A DNA stretch of 28,147 nucleotides. Origin: Apostichopus californicus (Eukaryota; Echinodermata; Holothuroidea; Aspidochirotida; Stichopodidae). The stretch's first letter is position 1. The number at the start of each line of letters is the position of its first letter. This document shows positions 12,901 through 25,000 of this stretch, piece after piece. The stretch is from positions 1 through 28,147 of the forward strand of contig JAIPMN010002503.1 in NCBI GenBank assembly GCA_020650975.1, given 5' to 3'. Below the pieces are notes generated by a model, which saw only the letters and a list, made by a program, of their open reading frames with translations, did no database searches and was not told the origin of the DNA. The translations under genes were made by a program, and so were the position numbers.

Positions 12901-15900
12901 TCGGAAAAAGCTCATGCCTAGCTAGGAGAAGATGTTTCCAGACAACCCAACACGAGGAGTCGGCTACGAGGACCCCAGGGCATAACCCTATGTTAGATAT
13001 AATACTGGATCCGCCCCTGTACACTTCAGTGACATACAGAAGATACATGCGACGACGGTTATTAATGAATGTTAGTAAACAACGAAGTGTGGGGCAAAAG
13101 TACCATGAGGACGACCGACATGAGAGTAATATTAAATATATGACGATAAAGAAAGTGTAATTGCAACTTTGGAAGAAAGGAAGGAATTTCATTTCATAAC
13201 TTTCATAACTTGCTCATTTTTTGGTGTTAGCTACATTATTTATAAGGTAATTCATGGGTACAAAGACAAGCAGACAGATTATATATTATAAGGAAAATTT
13301 TCTAAGAGAATTAATTGTATCTCTGTTGCTTAAGGCATAGGTTCCATCACATGCTTTCATCTATGATTTATGAAATAAAAAAGTGAGATTGAAAAAAATG
13401 ACATCTGAAGCTTGCATATTTCCTTCTTTGTTAGCTCCCAGAAATGTAGAACTTGCACGATTAAACACGAGCAAAAACTTGCAGAATCTGTTTTCTTGCA
13501 CCTTTTTACCTTAACGTTAAAACCTGAATTATGCTGTTAAAATTTCAAAATAAATCACGATATATGTTTCAAAATATTAGAATTGCTTACTTCCTCTAAC
13601 AAATTTCCTCCTACCCCTGTTGGGTCTCATCTTAGCATCAGGTGAATCTTCAATGTTGCTTGCACCCGCAGTGGCTGCGGCGAATGCCAGTGCGGCAGTG
13701 GAACAGCTGGCCCTTCTGGTGGACATTCGTGATGATGTTACCACTACCCCTGCTGTGGCAGTGGTAGTTTTGGGTGGGGAAGTACCAAACTGGAAGATAT
13801 TACTACTAGCTGCAGTACTCGGTTCAGAAGCTGTAAACAAAGAATCAAACCATGGTAAGAGTCGATAGGGTCATGGTCCACCCTTGCAACCCTCCCCCCC
13901 CCCATTGTTTCTAATGCAATGCAATCTATGATGGCAAATTTTGAATGGTTGTCCGGTTGTTCCTGACAATGAAATTTCTGTTTGGACAACTAAAAATCTG
14001 CTTGTTCTTTACATCAAATTCAGATTGTATTGTAGCTAAATACAAATTGTTTTTTTTTCATGCCCAGGCTATATCTTAGGTGAACTAAACAAAGATCTGT
14101 CATTGAGTATGAGAGCAAACAATTGATACCCAAGAAGTTGCAAATCCCCCCCTCCCCCCTGATGAATTATCAGATGATTTAAAGGAACAGGTCTACTGTA
14201 TTCACAACGTAATACCAAGGATTCTCTTACCCGATTTGCTCCCTTTCGACAAGGCTGCAATGTTTGAATCTGAACGGCTAAGGTGTAGCACCCTCTTTGG
14301 AGAAAGGTGGTCAGCTGCCAGTTGGTATGGGCTGGTGGGAGGGGTATCAGTGCTCCCTATGATGGATGGAGAGTCAGGAGGGGATTGTCTAGACCTCTGG
14401 TAGCGGCCACCGACCTGGCTGTCTGATGCTGTGATCAAGTAGTAAAGAAGAAAATTGTAAAATTTTGCACTTTAGTATATGTATGTATGTATGTTAGATC
14501 CTCCTGCAAGCAGGAACTCTTATCAAAGCCGCAAGCTGACGGAAATCAGTCTCTCAGATTCATATTTAACGTCCATGATTGTGAATTGTCAATTGTCAAC
14601 AACTCTGTAACTGTTGTTGACAATTAACAACTGGACGACATACATTAAGTTACATATACTGTAACTGGACGACATACATTAATCTTGGAGTGACTTGATT
14701 AATGTATGTTGTCCAGTCACAGTGTCCGGTACATCAATATAAAACCGTATTTACATGAGTCTCAATAAGTCACATCTTCTTAGAAAAGTATCAGCAGGGT
14801 AGAAGTTATAAGTAATGGCTAAAACGGAAATAATATTAAACATTAAACAGTACACTCACTTCAATACATAAAAATATATGGAGTGTTAGCTCAGTGGTTA
14901 ACGCCGGTGCCTTTCAATCATAAGGTCCCCGGTTCGAGTCACTCCCAGATTAATGTATGTTGTCCAGTTACAGAGTTGTTGACAATGAACAATTCATAAT
15001 CATGGACATTAAATATGAATGTAAGAGACTGACTTCGTACAGCTTGCGGCTTTGATAAGCCAATGAGGCTTCTTCGCGAGTTCCTGCTTGCAGGAGGATC
15101 TAAAATACATACATACATACATAACCAGAGACAAAAGAACACACTAATATATGAATACGTAACTGACCTTTTCTATGCTGACGACACAAACGTGGGGAAT
15201 ATTCAGACTCCGTATCAAAGTCTGTATCGTCACTGCAGGTGATAAAATCCGTAGAATTCTCTGCAATGGGTGAAATCTTGCTGGGAGAGTCAGAGAGCTT
15301 GCACAATGCCGCTCCAGAGGAGTATCGCCGAGGACTGGTAGGTGGGGTGTTATGCTTGCCGTCGTGACGATAAGGGCCTGGACTTGGAGGAGGAGGGGGC
15401 ATTGTCACACTGTGAAAGACACAAAAGAAAAATATTCAAAATGTCAAAATAGATTTGAAATGATAGTCAGGAATGAAACTGACCTCAAGTTGAATGAAAC
15501 TGACCTCACAGAAATTGACCTCAAGGAAACCTCAAGAAAACTGACCTCAAGGAAACCTCAAGAAAACTGACCGAAAACTACTTAAAGGCATTGAAGACTC
15601 ACCCCAAACCGCGTGCCGTGCTTTGAAAAAGTTAACTTTCCGTTGCTTGCAAGTGAAGTTTTCTGCTTGTCGCTACCAAATGCAGACAGTAATGAAACGT
15701 GACACCTTGTTATCTTTAGCTGGACCTGAGATGTCCATCGCTGTATCGTTTATACACTGTGCTTTGGGTATTGACTGTAGCTGTATGTACTGACTGTACA
15801 CTAGTGTCTAATTACCGATGGTAGCAAGCTGTGTGTGTATTTTCTGGGATCGATGGTGGTGTCTTAACACTTCTGTTACACCTCATTCTAAACTAGGCCA

Positions 15901-18900
15901 GATTACCGGTGTAACAGAAAATTTCCTAGGAAATATTCCCCCCGGGGGGGGGAATATTTTCAGGGGGGAAAAAATCCTGTCACACCTGTAACAATCCTGT
16001 CACACCGGCATTAGACGTTTCTTTTTGCACGAGTCTTCACACCCTTTAATACTTCTTAAATACCAAATAACTTTCTTGGAGAGGGTTCTGATTTTTCAAG
16101 TTACTGTACGACTTTCGATAATGTCAAAAATGTTAAATAATGAAAATGTCTCAGTGGGAGGAAAATGCTTTATGCGGTGGGAGCAAAATTCTTTGTTGAA
16201 CTTTACAGGCCTGCATGGTCATTGACTGATTTTTCAGCACACTGTATCTGCTGGAACGATTGATTGATGACTTTTGAAGCCCATGGGATAACTTTAAACT
16301 TTCATGATTTCACTCTGTATACTCCTTTATACTATCCTGTGATATTTATTAAATGACTTCCTGTTTTCTTTAAGTTTCTGCAGCCTTAAGCTATGTCAGA
16401 AAACCAAATTATACCCCTTTAAGAAATTCCATGAATTCCTCCCACATAAGTACATTAGAGAGCAAACTGTTGTATTTACATGTCTCGTTAATGATCATTA
16501 ATGGTGTCCCTGCAGCTACCCGGCAGTTTCCTACTTCCGACCCCTGCAACGCATCAGGAGTCGCATGGAGTTCATTAGTCCTACTCAGTAGGTTTAGTGA
16601 TATCAAAGCCCTACTTTGCCTTAAAAGTTGCCTTAAAAGTTGTATTTTACTTTTATAAAACCAAAACTCAAAGATTTCTAGCAGCCTTGTTTTTATGTTA
16701 ATTCCTTCTTCTCACACAAAAGTATAGCACAGAAGTACGGTGTTCTCATCCGTTCTGTTCTTGTCATTAAAACTAATCATCGCCCATGAAGTTGCACTTC
16801 AACTCAAAATACAACAAAACTGCTACAGGGAGTATAGTTATCCCTGCTAATGGAATAATCTAAACCTTGACAACAATACTGTAATAAGGGGAGATGAGGG
16901 ATTTGGCTCTCAATGCAAAAAAAAATAAAGGCAAGGAGCATTATAATATCTGTCACAGTATCTGTCACAGTATCTATCACAGTATCTGTCAGTATCTGTC
17001 ACAAATTGTTACCATTGTTTTTACTTCTGAAATTCTGTTTACCTTACAAGTGTTGCTCAAGAAAAGATTCCTGATAATTAAATCATGACATCACCACCCC
17101 TCTCCCCCCCCCCCTTCCCCATATAATTTTCTTTCTCTTATTTTCTTTAATCAAATGAATGTTATAGTCAGGTCTGGAAGTGAAGCATGACCCATTCAAG
17201 CTAAAACTGAAGACTACCAAACTATTTATAATCATGCAGAATAACCATTAAATGCTATAAAGATGGAGAAGAAAAAAAGAACAATAGCAAACATGAAAAT
17301 ATAAGTGATTTACTTGAGTTGACTTTCCACTAAATCTGGATTCTTATAGACACCTGTCAAGGTATTTACAATGGCTTTCCAATCGGTTATGATACGGTAG
17401 GTGAGAAGAAATGTGTTCAAAAAGTCGATGCTAAGGAATCGTAGGTCGGTCAGCCTTTCCAAGAGCCTCTCCAGGCTTGCATAGCGAATCTGGGGCACCT
17501 TACAGGAGTTGAGAAGTTTACTGAATCGAATATCTTCATCATCCTTGAAGAGACGGGGATCAGACCTGCCACAAAGAGAGAAATGCCACGAAATAATCTT
17601 GTAAAGGTCAAAAAGTCATTCGAGGGATAAAAGCAAGTTAAAAAAAAAATTAAATTAATAAAAAAATGAAAAAGTACAAGGGGTTGTGAAGAAAATCAGA
17701 TTATTTTTTTCTGCTTTTGTGGATAAAAAGGCTGTATGCATAAACAAGGAGAGGAGCATATAATACTGTTTGATAAATTCTCAGCGGTAAAAATTTCCTA
17801 AAATATTCTGTTTGACAGCATCGTTGTGACAGGTTTTTTTTGATCATATGAATGGATTTGTCATTACTTTTACATGTTCCTGACATTCGTCACAGAGAGA
17901 AAGAGGGATTTAGTTAGTTTTGGTTAATTGTGTCGGGGTGACTTTATTTTAAACATTTCATTTCTAATGCGGATGATTAACCAATATTTTACATTATTTT
18001 TACAAGATAGTAAGTCTGATTTGTACCTTGTTTTAGTCAGAACTTAATGTTATATCTTTAATGTAATATAATATAATATCTTTAATGTAATAATGTCAAT
18101 GGGATATAATTCTTATTCAATGTAATATCTTACTTAAATTCAGTGTAATTATAGCTTCAATATAATATCTTTCTAATTCAACATAATATCATACTTATTC
18201 AATCTAATTTATCTTCAATGTTTTATATCATACTTATTCAATCTAATATATTTATCATACTTTACTAAGTTTGTGCAAGTTTACTGAACATCACAAATGT
18301 CATTCTCCTTTCCTGAAGTACAAACTAATAATTGTAACTACAACAACAACAAAAAGAAGAAGAAGTAAAATACTGCTATTATTAAAAGGCACCTCACAGC
18401 TTTCATTGATTATTCTGATACTTACATGTGATATGTGAATTGTCTTCAAAACTTGATTAAACATGGTTGACAAATTGAATATATATCAGCAAGAATGATT
18501 ATAATCCCTGACATATGTTTAATCTCGACTATGAAAGCCTGGTTGGTAAAGTAAACACTGCTGCTAAAAATGAATTAATAAGACTAGCTAAGAATATACA
18601 TAGTTCTAAAGATCACCCACTTCACTCCGAGTTGATCCCTCTGTGCAATAAAACCAACAAGTACAATCTACCAAATCCTACTATCTTGCCAACATTTTAG
18701 AATTATGCTTTTTAAGAACTCATTTATCTACAGAGCAGCCATTTATATTCAAAGTATAAGGTTCTTAGAAATCTCGGTTATAATCCTTTTAATCTTTCAA
18801 CCTTCTAATCCTCCATCTTATTTCTTATTTGTTCATGCTTTCATGATTGTACATTTTACGCCTGTTGTGTAACATTATTTTGTGTCCTATTTATAAATTT

Positions 18901-21869
18901 TGTTATTTATACTGGAGTAAAGAAATTGAATTGAAATTGATAAATGATCAAAATCATGTGTGTATACATGAATTTAAGAAACCTGTAGAATTCTACAGTA
19001 AAACTCTCACTGGCAGGAAATCCCACAAGTGTCTATATTTAGAAATTAATCAATACACGATTCAGACAATAGACAATGGGAATACTAAAATTTAATTCAC
19101 CCCACAGAGACAACAACACAATAACAAAATATGAAAAATCAATTATGTTTTTCACGTAGACCTTTCCCAACAGAGTTTTGTACTTTGAATGACCAACTTC
19201 ACATCGATTTAATTACATTAAAAATTAGTTAAGCAAACTGTTGGTAAAACCCAAATAACATGTATCAAAGATATTAGTTGCTGTTGTGATTTTACGTTAC
19301 TCTTTAACGTTAAATACAAATTTCAAATCAGAGCTGTATTTTTGGACTGAATTTTCTTTAACCCAGGTGGAAGATCATATTCCACTTTTAGAGGAAGATT
19401 TCAGGCATAAAATTAATTTTGATATTTTGGAGATAATTAACAAGCACTAACTGTCAGTCAAGGTTGTGTTTCTATTTACCACTTTTTAATTTTTATGAAA
19501 TCACCCATTAAACAATCTCCATCAATTAATCTGGCTGGATTAAGAGCCGAATGCACAGACCATTAGGTCAGTTCCTCAGATGAAACACAAGATTTAAAAG
19601 GAAGACAAATGGTTTTACTGCCTCAAATAAACATGTTTACAGTGCTAGACAAGTTTTTCAAGGCAAAAAATGTTGTTAAATATCATCCAAGGGTGCTCTG
19701 TTTTTTCATGAAGTTAAATGAACATGTTTTGGTTGATTTATTAGAATTCATAAAACAATGGATTCACATTTAACATTTTGATTTCATAATCAAGCTGTTT
19801 AGCCTAAAAGTCCAGATTTTTACCATATTTTAATGGTGAATTGAAAGTGGAAAAAAAGCTATAGAAACAAACTAAACACTCCAATTCTTTTTTCTTGAAA
19901 ACTTTTAACTAAAATTCTGGATAAAGTCATCTTTTAAGAGGGAAGATGAGGTCCATGAAAATATAATCTATTATTTTTAGTCCACAGGGAACACTCCATG
20001 AATTATAACATTGGAGTTATGCGAATTGCAAAATAACACATTCTATTCAAGTTGTGGGACACAAATAAATACCAACATAAAAAAAAAGAAAATATTTCAT
20101 CGTAATAATGATGCAATTTAAATAAAACTCTGAAAAGTTATTCCCTAGACAGTGTTTTTTTTAGTATTTCTGATACGAGAAATTTTAGACTACAGTGCAA
20201 CACTGTTTATATGAACAGGCAGGTCTTACCACATGCTGTAATTTCAACACCAGTGAAAAATAATCGACTCATGTCCATATTCCACCCCCTCCCCCCCTCG
20301 CTTTCCTGTCAAGCCTGTCTCAGGGTCCCTGTATAATTATTTGAATGAATTTAGGGAAACCTATCATGTAAAATACAAAAGTAAAAACTGAACAAACTCT
20401 TTTTTTAATATTGCAAGCATATATGTCTATTTTATTTCAGTGAATTTCATTTATTCATTACCCTATTAACTCACATCGTTAGCCATAAAAAATGATTTTC
20501 AATACCTATGAAATTCTGGAGTTTACTTTTATTATCAACCAAACAGCAAACTACTTACTGTTGCTGACAATTACAATACACTTTGACATTTTTTTTTTTT
20601 AATTTTCTATACTGAGTAGGATAAGTTTATCATTTAACCATGACCTTTAAATTTTAAATTTATGGAGGTATAGTCAGATGTAATAAATAAACAATGTATT
20701 AAAGGAGAACTATTAACATATGATGGGTTCATTGCACAGATATCCCTTCAGAGAGATGACATAGTATACATAGTTAACTACAGTTTTTTTGGATTTGTTT
20801 TTTGGGGTGGGGGTAGGTAGGCGAACTTTTGGTATAATTTTACCCCATTTACCACCCAAAAAAGTACTTCGAATATGATCACAGTCAACTACAGTTTTAT
20901 AGGAAAATAACCAATTCTGGATTGGAATTTCAGCAAATTTGTCACTCAGATGTATTTCAAAACTGTTAACATTGTGCTCACAAGTACATAGTATACATAG
21001 TTAACTATGGGGAGGGGGTAAGGTAGGCGAACTTTTGGTATAATTTTACCCCATTTACCACCCAAAAAAGTACTTCGAATATGATCACAGTCAACTACAG
21101 TTTTATAGGAAAATAACCAATTCTGGATTGGAATTTCAGCAAATTTGTCACTCAGATGTATTTCAAAACTGTTAACATTGTGCTCACAAGTACATAGTAT
21201 ACATAGTTAACTACAGTTTTTTTGGATTTGTTTTTTGGGGAGGGGGTAAGGTAGGCGAACTTTTGGTATAATTTTACCCCATTTACCACCCAAAAAAGTA
21301 CTTCGAATATGATCACAGTCAACTACAGTTTTATAGGAAAATAACCAATTCTGGATTGGAATTTCAGCAAATTTGTCACTCAGATGTATTTCAAAACTGT
21401 TAACATTGTGCTCACACTCATAACAAGGGTAAGCGTAAGAGGGTACAACCTGGAGTGGTGGGGGGGGGGGGCGGAGGTGGGTACAAACATTGAGGAGCAA
21501 TGAAACATGTGACTTTGATTTAAGTATATAACCACAAAGTTACCTCAACAAAAGTGCACATCTTAACAATTTGTTTTCTCTTACTTTTGCAATAACAGAG
21601 CACTTTAAAAATTATGCAAGGACATATTTCACTTTACAAGAATGGAAAGGGGGTACTTTTTATTACCATACATGGTCACATATAATTTATATTAAGAGGC
21701 ACTTTTGAGTTTCTTTTCACAAAACTGCAAGAGCACGTATACGACCTGGCTCTGCCACTCATGCTATTACCATGCTTGTACAATAATAATTCTGATAATA
21801 TACAACCCTTGGAATGCTAATGTACAACAAACTAACAAACTATGTTTCTTAAATGTAAAATTATATATG

Positions 21870-21900
<31 letters not shown>

Positions 21901-21962
21901 GTATATGTATATATATATATGTATATGTATATGTATATGTATATATATATATACACATAAAG

Positions 21963-22006
<44 letters not shown>

Positions 22007-25000
22007 TCAAGAAACATGAGGCTGTCTGTATTAATAACAGATCAACAATTGTTATACAAAACACCACACTACTACAGTCACGACATAAGAGCAATTTACA
22101 GGAAATGACTTACTTGATGCAATGAGGAAGTCTCACGGATGATAAACTATTTTCATCTGCAGAACTGTCCAAGAGGCCGTTGTAATGAAGGTTATCAATG
22201 CACTGCAGATAGGATAATAGCATTATAAGATCTATAGGAGCACAAATGAGTTAGTATTGTATTTGTCTGTGAATGTTCGTTACGGATACAGACATATGCT
22301 AACTTAAACTGCATGAAGCAGCAAGACTCTGTCAAACAAATTTGTTGTCTCTTTACTAAATAATTCTTCCACATAAATACATTTATTAAATACATTTATT
22401 ACATACATTTATGTAATTTATTACATACATTCAATACATTTATTACAATACTAAAATGCAGATATGCTTTTTTTCAATGCACATCATCAAAGAGGAGGCA
22501 TCAAGTTGGTTTCTCATATACCAATCCAATCGTTACTCCTCCCCTTTAAAGTGCAGAGCAGCGCTTTCTAAAGTGACTATTAGACAGGCATAACTCACTG
22601 AATGAAATGTTACATTACGGCACATTGAATCATAAATCTTTCCTGCATTATCAAGTTCGGGGTAGGTTGTTGTATATAACTGAGAATTATATATAGTGCT
22701 ATCAGTAACACTAGACTCTCTTATAGAAACATAGCTGAAGACTATCTGCTAAATCATAATCGGCAGAGGGCAAGGCATTCGATAAAATGTATATCGTACG
22801 TACGTGCTGACTTACAGACACTAGACGGACGATCATCGTTACACAACGAAAAAAAGAAAATAGGACGATATGCAGGATGCCAATTAAACTCATCCTTTCA
22901 AAGAAAAATATCGTTTTTGTAATAAACGATCATACAACTTATGTCTCTGATTTTTTATCATCTCTGTTTATAATTTAATCTTTTTGCATATGATACCGGG
23001 ATTAAGGTTACCTTAAAATTCTGTGAAAATGTGGGAAAGAATAACAGCTGTAAATTTTCTTGTTGAAAAATGGATTTTAGGCACTCAGAAAATTCCATTA
23101 CTTCAACAGGGCAAATTTTTAAGGATTTTATTACAGTCGTCCCTCGCGCAACAATGCCTTACTTTTTAATTATCCGAACAGCAAATTCAGTTGTCTGAAA
23201 AAAATGCAGCAAAATAAAATTGACCAATATGTACACTGTAGGAGAGATGTGTAGGTCTGGTGAATAGAACACCAATATGTACACTGTAGGAGAGATGTGT
23301 AGGTTTGGTGAAAAGAACACCAATATGTACACTGTAGGAGAGTTGTGTAGGTTTGGTGAATAGAACACCAATATGTACACTGTATGAGAGATGTGTAGGT
23401 TTGGTTTGGGGATGATATCAATTAGTCATTTTACCTATTTGAGGGTACATTGTGACAAAGCATACAATGTAACAGCTTGAATTCGAGCTAAACATTTTGT
23501 TATTTGTCCGAATTGGTCCTCCAAACCAAAATTAGGTCATCCTGGACAACTGGACGACCATTAAAAGATTTGCCCTGCTTCAAACATCCATCAATTTTCT
23601 AAGAGATGAAAAGTTCTGAACCTGATGAGTTTTTATGTCTAGCAACTTTATGAATTTAAATGAATTTGAAAAGGCAGTCAAATCAGTGGTCAATAAATTA
23701 GGACATTTCATTCAACACTGGCAAGGGTAGGGTAATGAAACATTACAGCTTTTAGATGAAGCAACGGCTAGTATTATACTGAAGTTGCTGATTTTGTAAA
23801 CTGCGAGCTTCCAACCAGCTAGCTGACTGGGAATCATATTACACAGTATAATTAACACTGAGAAAGCAATGGTTAGAATAGCAGCTCCCCAAGGAGGCAG
23901 TACACTGTGTATAAACACGTGTGGTCTTGCAATTAGATTTAGAATTCATTGTACGTAAGGTCAACTTCGAGAAACGTTATTTCACACAATCTTTTGCTCA
24001 TTATTGTCTTTTGGGACAAAATGATTCAACAAGAACTACCTTGAATCAACAGCAAAAAGCTGTGTAAGGTATAATACAATCTTTTCTGAGTTTATCAATT
24101 GACTTCCATTATTTAAGTAGATGCTACCACAACATTGCAACTAATTTGGCAAGGTTCATGTACCACAAAGGTCAAGCAACAGTATTTATTTATATATAAC
24201 ATTTGAACAAAAATAAGAATGCAAATAAAATTTAGACCAAATCATCTCATTTATGGCTGACTTGATCTCTTTTCATAAATTTGATTGATTGATTGATATT
24301 TTTTTGCCCCTGTTGATCTCACCTGACTGATATCACTGGTCCATGCAGCCTTATCTTGTAAGGTAGGTGCCACCAGGCTAATGACCAGAGGTGGGCCACT
24401 CTTGGAATCCACCACCAGTCTAAAATCAAGGTCGTCATAGTCTGATCCTTTAGAATTAGTAACTAATTAGATTCAATAAAATAGAGAATAAAATAAATAC
24501 ACAAACTGGGGCATTTTACGTAATCATTTGCATATATGCATGAAGCAAGTAAATTGCTTGGAACTTTGTAAAGAAATATGTCTTCATATCACCTTGTGAC
24601 AGAACAATTTCTCAAACACTAAAAAATGCTTCCACATGTTTTTCAATCTATTCCGGTTTTTTACACTCCCTGTTTTAAGCATTGCACCTCTTGATAACAT
24701 ATAATATAAGTTTGAATTCATGTTTTAAAACTTTCATTCTTTACAAATATTTGATGATACTGATATTTATTTTTAAAACAAGCCCAACATTACTTTCCTA
24801 TTCATATTAGAATATTCTATAAATTACTTGCCTAGAGTTACCAACTGTAAAAAAAAAAATTGCTTTCGTGAACAAATTTTCATTCACGATTTTGATAAAG
24901 CTCTCTTCCTCGGGATCCAAAATCGAAGAGATTTAGCAATTGAATGAAATCTTGCAACACAAAAGATTCAACCCACTGTTGTCCTATGTCAACAACCAAT

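Larger units (their letters stand above)
14429..15167 (-). other. Intron between exons 6 and 7, filled by a foldback element
   Basis: A 740-bp intron, about 650 bp of which is the inverted-repeat element at 14476-15124. Confidence 0.75.
15410..17313 (-). other. Intron between exons 5 and 6
   Basis: A 1.9-kb intron. It contains a GACCTCA-based tandem patch (15470-15572), a palindromic MITE candidate (15904-16010), a 14-bp repeat patch (16946-17002) and a poly(C) patch at 17100-17118. The stretch 16500-16600 is more GC-rich than its surroundings and unclassified. Confidence 0.65.
17566..22113 (-). other. Intron between exons 4 and 5 (longest)
   Basis: 4.55 kb. Contents: AT-rich degenerate array (18040-18260), truncated LINE (18500-18941), a second copy of a dispersed repeat (19545-19770), a three-copy 0.2-kb tandem repeat (20760-21416) and a (TA)n tract (21861-22006). 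19780-20759 is AT-rich without recognised features. Confidence 0.7.
22203..24322 (-). other. Intron between exons 3 and 4
   Basis: A 2.1-kb intron. It includes a TACATTTAT simple-repeat patch (22376-22446) and a 48-bp minisatellite (23222-23405); the rest shows no feature I can name. Confidence 0.68.

Noticed and set aside
12758..13192. 144-residue minus-strand frame, longest open frame in the window
   Set aside because: It crosses the CGGATCCAG MITE and flanking intron, has no recognisable domain and cannot be joined to RasGRF by phase.
13620..13868. Plus-strand Ala/Val-rich frame opposite exon 8
   Set aside because: It is the antisense shadow of the linker exon on the minus strand, whose splice sites and phase are confirmed.
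14880..14945. Functional tRNA gene
   Set aside because: A and B boxes are present but the T-stem 3' strand is missing and the anticodon stem-loop is irregular, and it lies inside a repeat.
16409..16658. Open frames on both strands in a GC-richer intron patch
   Set aside because: No splice-phase fit with the gene and no recognised protein; may be an unclassified repeat.
21705..22108. Overlapping Tyr/Ile-rich frames on both strands
   Set aside because: They are translations of the (TA)n tract; no real coding signal.
23159..23421. Repeat protein with a 16-residue motif on the minus strand
   Set aside because: The motif arises because the minisatellite unit is 48 bp, a multiple of three; neighbouring frames repeat too.
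23712..23918. Minus-strand frame with hydrophobic stretch (possible membrane segment)
   Set aside because: Short, no splice phase fit with RasGRF, no family recognised; intronic chance frame or repeat scrap is more likely.
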